Made by a program: the position numbers and the translations under genes. From positions 20,554,747 to 20,618,746 of the forward strand of contig OY365806.1 of the NCBI GenBank assembly GCA_959347315.1: 64,000 bases of DNA, written 5' to 3'. Numbering within the stretch: position 1 is the stretch's first letter; the number at the start of each line of letters is the position of its first letter. The notes beneath the pieces were generated by a model that was not told the DNA's origin, ran no database searches, and saw only the letters and a program-made list of their open reading frames with translations. This document shows, piece by piece, positions 59,108 to 64,000 of this stretch. This DNA is from Bimastos eiseni. Taxonomy: Eukaryota > Annelida > Clitellata > Crassiclitellata > Lumbricidae.

Positions 59108-59745
59108 CTCTATTGCATGTAACAAATGCAAAGGACCAGTATGCACAAATTCATTACAAGTTAAATGGGATGACGATGCAGATGATGAATTGGTGATACT
59201 TAGTGGAGGAGTTGAACAACCTGAAAACTAAGCAATTTGTGCTGCCTAATTTAGTACAACAATGTTGCATTAATTTAAAACATAGAAGAAGTTCACCTTG
59301 AGTTATTTGAATTACTTTAAACTTATTTAGATCATCGATATGTCTTTTGGAATTCAAATGTTCTTCTGAAAATATGCGTCTCGTTAGTCATTACAGTGCT
59401 CCTAAATTTCACAATTTTTATAATACTTCCACTACAAGTATTGATGGAGACTTTTGATATGTTGTAGAGGATGCTTTTCTGTGTAAGAAACAGTTGTTAG
59501 ACTTCCTGTTGCAATTTGTGTGAGGTTGACCCAAAAATATTCACAAAATTCCTGTACTAACTTTGTTGTATAATTTGATGTGTGCTCACGCGAAGACAAA
59601 CTCAACGATACATCAAAGTATAATACGCAGACAGCACTTAAAGTAGACCTACAGTCTGTTGGGCGTTTATGACGGGGCGCATTTGACGGGCATATTTGGC
59701 CGGGCGCTTATGACGGGGCGCTTTTGACGGTGTGCCCTTATGTTG

Positions 59746-60170
59746 ATAACCTCAAAGCGACCAACGGTATATACTGAGCTAGTTTTGGAAATGTGCAGTT
59801 AGCAATTGTCGATAAAATGTTGGTCGTTGCGTCTCAGTTTACTGGCTCAAGAATAACTTGTTTGGTGGCTCATTGTTTCACAAAGGTTTGACAGCACTAT
59901 CCTATATTGTTAGGACGTTTGGTGAAATCTGAAATCGTCCGTTGGCTGCTAGTTCGCTTCATTTTCCATTAAAAAAAACAGCGCTGTCGGTAAGGCTCAT
60001 TCACGCAAATACACGAAAACGCTCTATGCAACTACATTGTAAATTGAGTCGCTGCTGCTGATAAACCTGTCTTAGACTCAAGCAGCCAAGTGACAAAAGC
60101 TCACGAATGTCCGGTGTCCGACAAGAACCAGGTTGTGGAGATGTCTGTAAGGATAACCATAATGGAGACT
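59746..60170. other. No recognised gene
   Basis: Unique-looking sequence; no homology recognised. Confidence 0.4.
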
Positions 60171-60174
60171 ATGT

Positions 60175-60250
60175 CATTAGCGTGTAGCCATATGGTGTTG
60201 GACTGTGGTTAACGAATCTGAGGGGTCAAGCCCAACCGCGGGGATCGACC
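60175..60250 (+). ncRNA. tRNA-like SINE head
   Basis: GTGTAGCCATATGGTGTTGG (A-box-like), GACTGTGGTTAACGAATC (anticodon-arm-like) and GGGTCAAGCCC (B-box-like) occur in tRNA order and spacing. The terminal stem is not convincing. It resembles SINE heads common in invertebrate genomes rather than a working tRNA. Confidence 0.45.
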
Positions 60251-60255
60251 AAGGG

Positions 60256-61810
60256 CTAGAAGCGGGGGGGGTCAGATCCGACCTCCTGTAGATGAGATGT
60301 TGCTTTCAGTGACGTTATAGTTTGATAATCCTGCACAGGCTCCTTTCGTGCAAGCAAATGCACATTTTGCATGAAGAAATTTTAGGCGCCATCTGCTAAA
60401 TTGTGTTTGGAAACATGGCGTCATTCGGATAGCACTACACTTGGTTTCTTTGAGCAAATCAGTTGACTACTATTTTAAGAAGCTGAAAATTGTGATAATG
60501 GTTTGATGTAGTCTGACGCTGAATGAACTGGCAGAAACATTGGTAAACAACATCTTGATCCGGTGATAAATTATGTAATTAAACACAAATGTTCAGCCTT
60601 TCATTTTTGGTCTTTTTATGCAACAACCTGGTCAACAAGTTAAATGGATAAATACAGCTTACACTGAAAGAACGCAATGGCACAGACATTTCTCCAAATT
60701 GTGAGGGCCTACATAACATGAATTTTTCACAAACTATGAAATTGGGTGTCAGGTTCAAATTAATTTTATGCATATGTTGGCCTGCTGTTATATTCAGTTC
60801 TTACATAGAAATAGCTATGATTCAGACGAAGTAATAGAGATCCAAAGTTTAAGAATGGATTTCTGTATTTCAATCAAAATCATTCTGAGTGGACTGGGTG
60901 AGGTTAGGAAATGTGCTCCTCAACTGAGAAGAACAGCTTCAGCAGGAAATAATCGACGAGACAAACGTCCATCATCAAGCCTACGTTATTGTGTTCCTGG
61001 AAAGTCGCAGTGGAATCGTTATATTAAATTGTTCATCGTCAAATCTGCCGTTTATAGACTATATACATGCGCAAGAATGCATCATCTGACACAAAAAATT
61101 GTTGCTATGGAGATTAATCTCGAGACCGAGGGTTTAACAGCGCTGATATAGATGGAGCTTTTTATTGGAGAATTTCATGTTATAAACCAAAACCATTAAC
61201 TATAACAACAGCCCATTTTGTAAAATGAGACCATTTATCCCAAATTGGTGCACGCCATCTAATGTCCACTTATTTGGACTCATTTGCTAACTTAATTGCT
61301 TACTTATCTTCTCGGTTTCATACCTGAATCAGTTTTAACTCCTAAAATCCAAATGTAATTTATTTCTGCAAATTGCGCCCTGTTAGGCCAGTTATTAAAA
61401 TTTTTCAAAGTCACTTTCATTGCTGCGGATTCTGCATGCCTCGGATCTTAACTATCGAAGGTCAAAGGCCAGCCACTCTAGTCTTAATCATAAGTTCATG
61501 CCGTATAAGTCCAACAAAGTCTTCTGGTCAAACCAAGTTGTGCACCCATTAACTATGTTTTAAAAGCCAGATGTGAATTTCAGTTTTAAAGATTATGTCC
61601 ACACAATTATCAAGAAGGACTCTGCCCCGACCCGACCCAACTGAGCATCCTAATGCTGGGGCCAAAGGTCATCCATGCCAGACTCTTGAAAACGACAGTA
61701 CAGATCTTGAGTTCTTTGGTTCTTTGTGTTGGTCCCTAGTCGTAATCCTCATCGATGTGTGCGTGTGTGTGTGATAAGTTTATGCGTCATTAAAAAAATA
61801 TATCTTATAC
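60256..61810. other. No recognised gene
   Basis: A 127-codon frame at 60768-61151 has a basic middle part (RRTASAGNNRRDKRPSSSLR) but no known domain. A G8 run lies at about 60264. Confidence 0.35.
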
Positions 61811-63178
61811 ACATTAACACACACACACACACAAACACACACAAACATACACACACACACAAACACACACAAACACACAAAGACAAACACATACACACAA
61901 ACACACACAAACACACACAAACACACACAAATACACACACACAAACACACACACACAAATACACACACACAAATACACACACACACACACACACAAACAC
62001 ACAAACACATACACACAAACACACACAAACACACACAAATACACACACACAAACATACACACACAAACACACACACAAATACACACACACAAACACACAC
62101 ACACAAACACACACAAACACACACAAACACACACACGCACACAAACACACACACAAACACACACACACAAACACATAAACAAATACACACACACAAACAC
62201 ACACACAAATACACACATACAAACACACACAAACACACAAATACACACACACAAACACACACACAAATACACACATACAAACACACACAAACACACACAC
62301 ACAAACACACACACACAAACACACACAAATACACACACACGAACACACACAAATACACACACAAACACACACACACACACATACAAACACACACACACAA
62401 ACACACACACACAAACACATACACAAATACAAACACACAAACACACACACAAATACACACATACAAACACACAAACACACACACACAAACACACACAAAC
62501 ACACACACACAAACACACACACACAAACACACATAAACACACACACAAATACACACACACAAACACACACACACAAACACACACAAACACACACAAACAC
62601 ACACACGCACACAAACACACACACACAAACACATAAACAAATACACACACACAAACACACACACAAATACACACATACAAACACACACAAACACACAAAT
62701 GCACACACACAAACACACACACAAATACACACATACAAACACACACAAACACACACACAAATACACACATACAAACACACAAACACATACACACAAACAC
62801 ACACAAACACACACAAATACACACACGCACACAAACACACACACAAACACACACACACAAACACAAACAAATACACACACACAAACACACACACAAATAC
62901 ACACATACAAACACACACAAACACACAAATACACACACACAAACACACACACAAATACACACATACAAACACACATACAAACACACACAAACACACACAC
63001 AAACACACACACACAAACACACACACACAAACACACACACACAAACACACACACACAAACACATACACAAATACAAACACACAAACACACACACAAATAC
63101 ACACATACAAATACACAAACACACACACACAAACACACATAAATACACACACACAAACACACATAAATACACACACAA

Positions 63179-63209
<31 letters not shown>

Positions 63210-63267
63210 AACACACACAAATACACACACACGAACACACACAAATACACATACAAACACACACACC
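61811..63267. repeat. ACACACAAAC-type satellite, about 1.45 kb
   Basis: CA dinucleotides are interrupted at irregular 6-12-base steps by AAAC, AAATAC or ATACAAAC. Rare marker variants (ACACGCACAC at about 62134, 62604 and 62824; TAAACAAATAC; ACGAACAC at 62338 and 63231) recur with similar neighbours, indicating higher-order duplication of about 200-470-bp blocks. Frames of about 500 codons (V/C/F/L only) on the minus strand are artefacts of the repeat. Confidence 0.97.
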
Positions 63268-64000
63268 GTCTTGGTCTGTAGCTAAGCTGCAAGCCCAAAC
63301 GATGTATTTGGTCGATGTATGTCCCTCGTCTTTTCATTAGGCCTATTGTTATAGTTGATCATTGTTATGCCCTGACCAATCCCGGTGCTTCTTTTTCTAA
63401 ACATGTCCACTTTGATCTTAGTTGATTTCGTCTATATCCAAGCTCAAAATGCCTCTAAAACGCTTCAGATTTCACCATATAGCCTATCGTGCGAAATACA
63501 GTGTATGTCCCCAATGCATAAAGGCCACATCTGCAAGCTGATGTCAGGCGCTCCAGTGTTCGTTTCTGAAGCAATTAAACACTCATCACTTTAAAGATTC
63601 TCGTTGCTATTCCATTGATATCGGAATGGCATTTAGAGATCTTTGAGCATGATGCGTTTGGCTGTAATAATTATTACATTTGCGCTAAGAGAACGTATTA
63701 TGTACTTTTTCCCGATTTCATAACAGGCGATTAGAGCAATCATTTGTGTGAATAAAAAGCTAAATCAATCTCTACCTCTCCATATACGCGCCATTTATCC
63801 ATGCGCCCTTGTAGCGGCATGGCCGTGTTACGGCGCCATATAAATTGTCTTTATTATTATTATTGTACGTCGATTTCACCACAAAACGATTCAACGATTA
63901 TGCTTATAAACCACCATACAGTGCTCTGCAAAATGGTCAACAACTAATGGCATAAATTCGCACAATAAGCCACAAATAATAAATCTTTTTATTTATCGTA
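63268..64000. other. No recognised gene; LINE-tail echo
   Basis: GGCGCCATATAAATTGTCTT followed by TATTATTATTATTG (about 63832-63866) resembles the LINE tail motif with a different simple repeat. The 69-codon frame at 63385-63594 is unrecognised. Confidence 0.45.

Larger units (their letters stand above)
56828..59745. mobile_element. Candidate long-inverted-repeat element
   Basis: The left end (56830-56880) carries GCGCACAGGACAAAATCGCC, CCGTCAAAAGGCCCG. The right end (59660-59745) is its imperfect inverse and carries four GACGGGGCGC/GACGGG-type boxes. Further in, 57200-57350 is the diverged inverse of 59395-59590: TTAGTACAGG, CCTCACACAAATTGCAACAG and ATTAAAAGTCTCCATTAATG on the left match TTAGTACAGG, CCTCACACAAATTGCAACAG and TCAAAAGTCTCCATCAATAC on the inverted right. 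The interior holds a minus-strand LINE relic and a MITE, plus a possible element-borne stretch at 57740-57885 (EEQIDRAFLCSAEKELIYDR). The transposase class is unknown and no target duplication is resolved. Confidence 0.6.

Noticed and set aside
60175..60250. Functional tRNA gene
   Set aside because: The acceptor stem does not pair convincingly and the B box is off consensus.
61749..63337. Minus-strand frames of about 500 codons composed of V, C, F, L and M
   Set aside because: They are translations of the ACACACAAAC satellite; all minus frames are open because the repeat lacks stop triplets.

Overview
The window looks like eukaryotic, gene-poor, repeat-dominated nuclear DNA. It is AT-rich, has long microsatellites and many decayed transposons, and I recognise no intact host protein-coding gene, rRNA gene or canonical tRNA. 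The 8-mer TAGGCCTA is scattered through the whole window (at least 23 exact sites by eye). Several LINE fragments end in a GGCGCTATATAAAT-type tail followed by GAAT repeats. From memory both traits fit marine invertebrates, echinoderms in particular, but this is inference and not a species call.

0-10 kb: LINE scraps and duplicated hAT transposase C-termini. One hAT-derived segment is split by a well-delimited 3,581-bp DNA transposon (2249-5829). It has perfect 27-bp terminal inverted repeats, a 3-bp AAA target duplication and one broken transposase gene; a paralogous segment without the insertion lies at 1250-1606. Its DDE motifs resemble the Zator/ISAzo13 group, and it carries a C-terminal C2H2 zinc finger. 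A short non-autonomous relative lies at 9911-10394. Four families of hAT-type MITEs, most with 8-bp target duplications, occur at 1863-2015, 6602-6756, 7671-7843, 18537-18729, 45855-46791 and 58991-59107.

10-20 kb: a LINE 3' half (11363-12270), a 149-bp direct duplication (12815-13144), and then the most unusual region, 14300-17140. This is an irregular array of short hairpins whose stems differ in sequence but keep pairing, punctuated by seven degenerate copies of a roughly 40-nt motif resembling the 28S rRNA core around the R2 retrotransposon target site. I do not know a described element with this organisation.

20-45 kb: mostly unique or unrecognisable DNA with LINE tails, three further hAT relics (24910-25440, 41448-42414 with a BED finger, 43947-45150), an (ATGT)n tract, a triplet-repeat palindrome and a 23-bp perfect inverted repeat. 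A roughly 470-bp repeat at 40980-41447 recurs inverted at 51842-52321.

45-64 kb: a 937-bp hAT MITE, LINE fragments, a 19-bp minisatellite (50985-51373) whose minus strand is largely open in all three frames, a long-inverted-repeat element (about 56828-59745) hosting a LINE relic and a MITE, tRNA-like SINE heads, and a 1.45-kb ACACACAAAC-type satellite (61811-63267). All coding traces belong to mobile elements. Nothing suggests operons or cooperating host genes.
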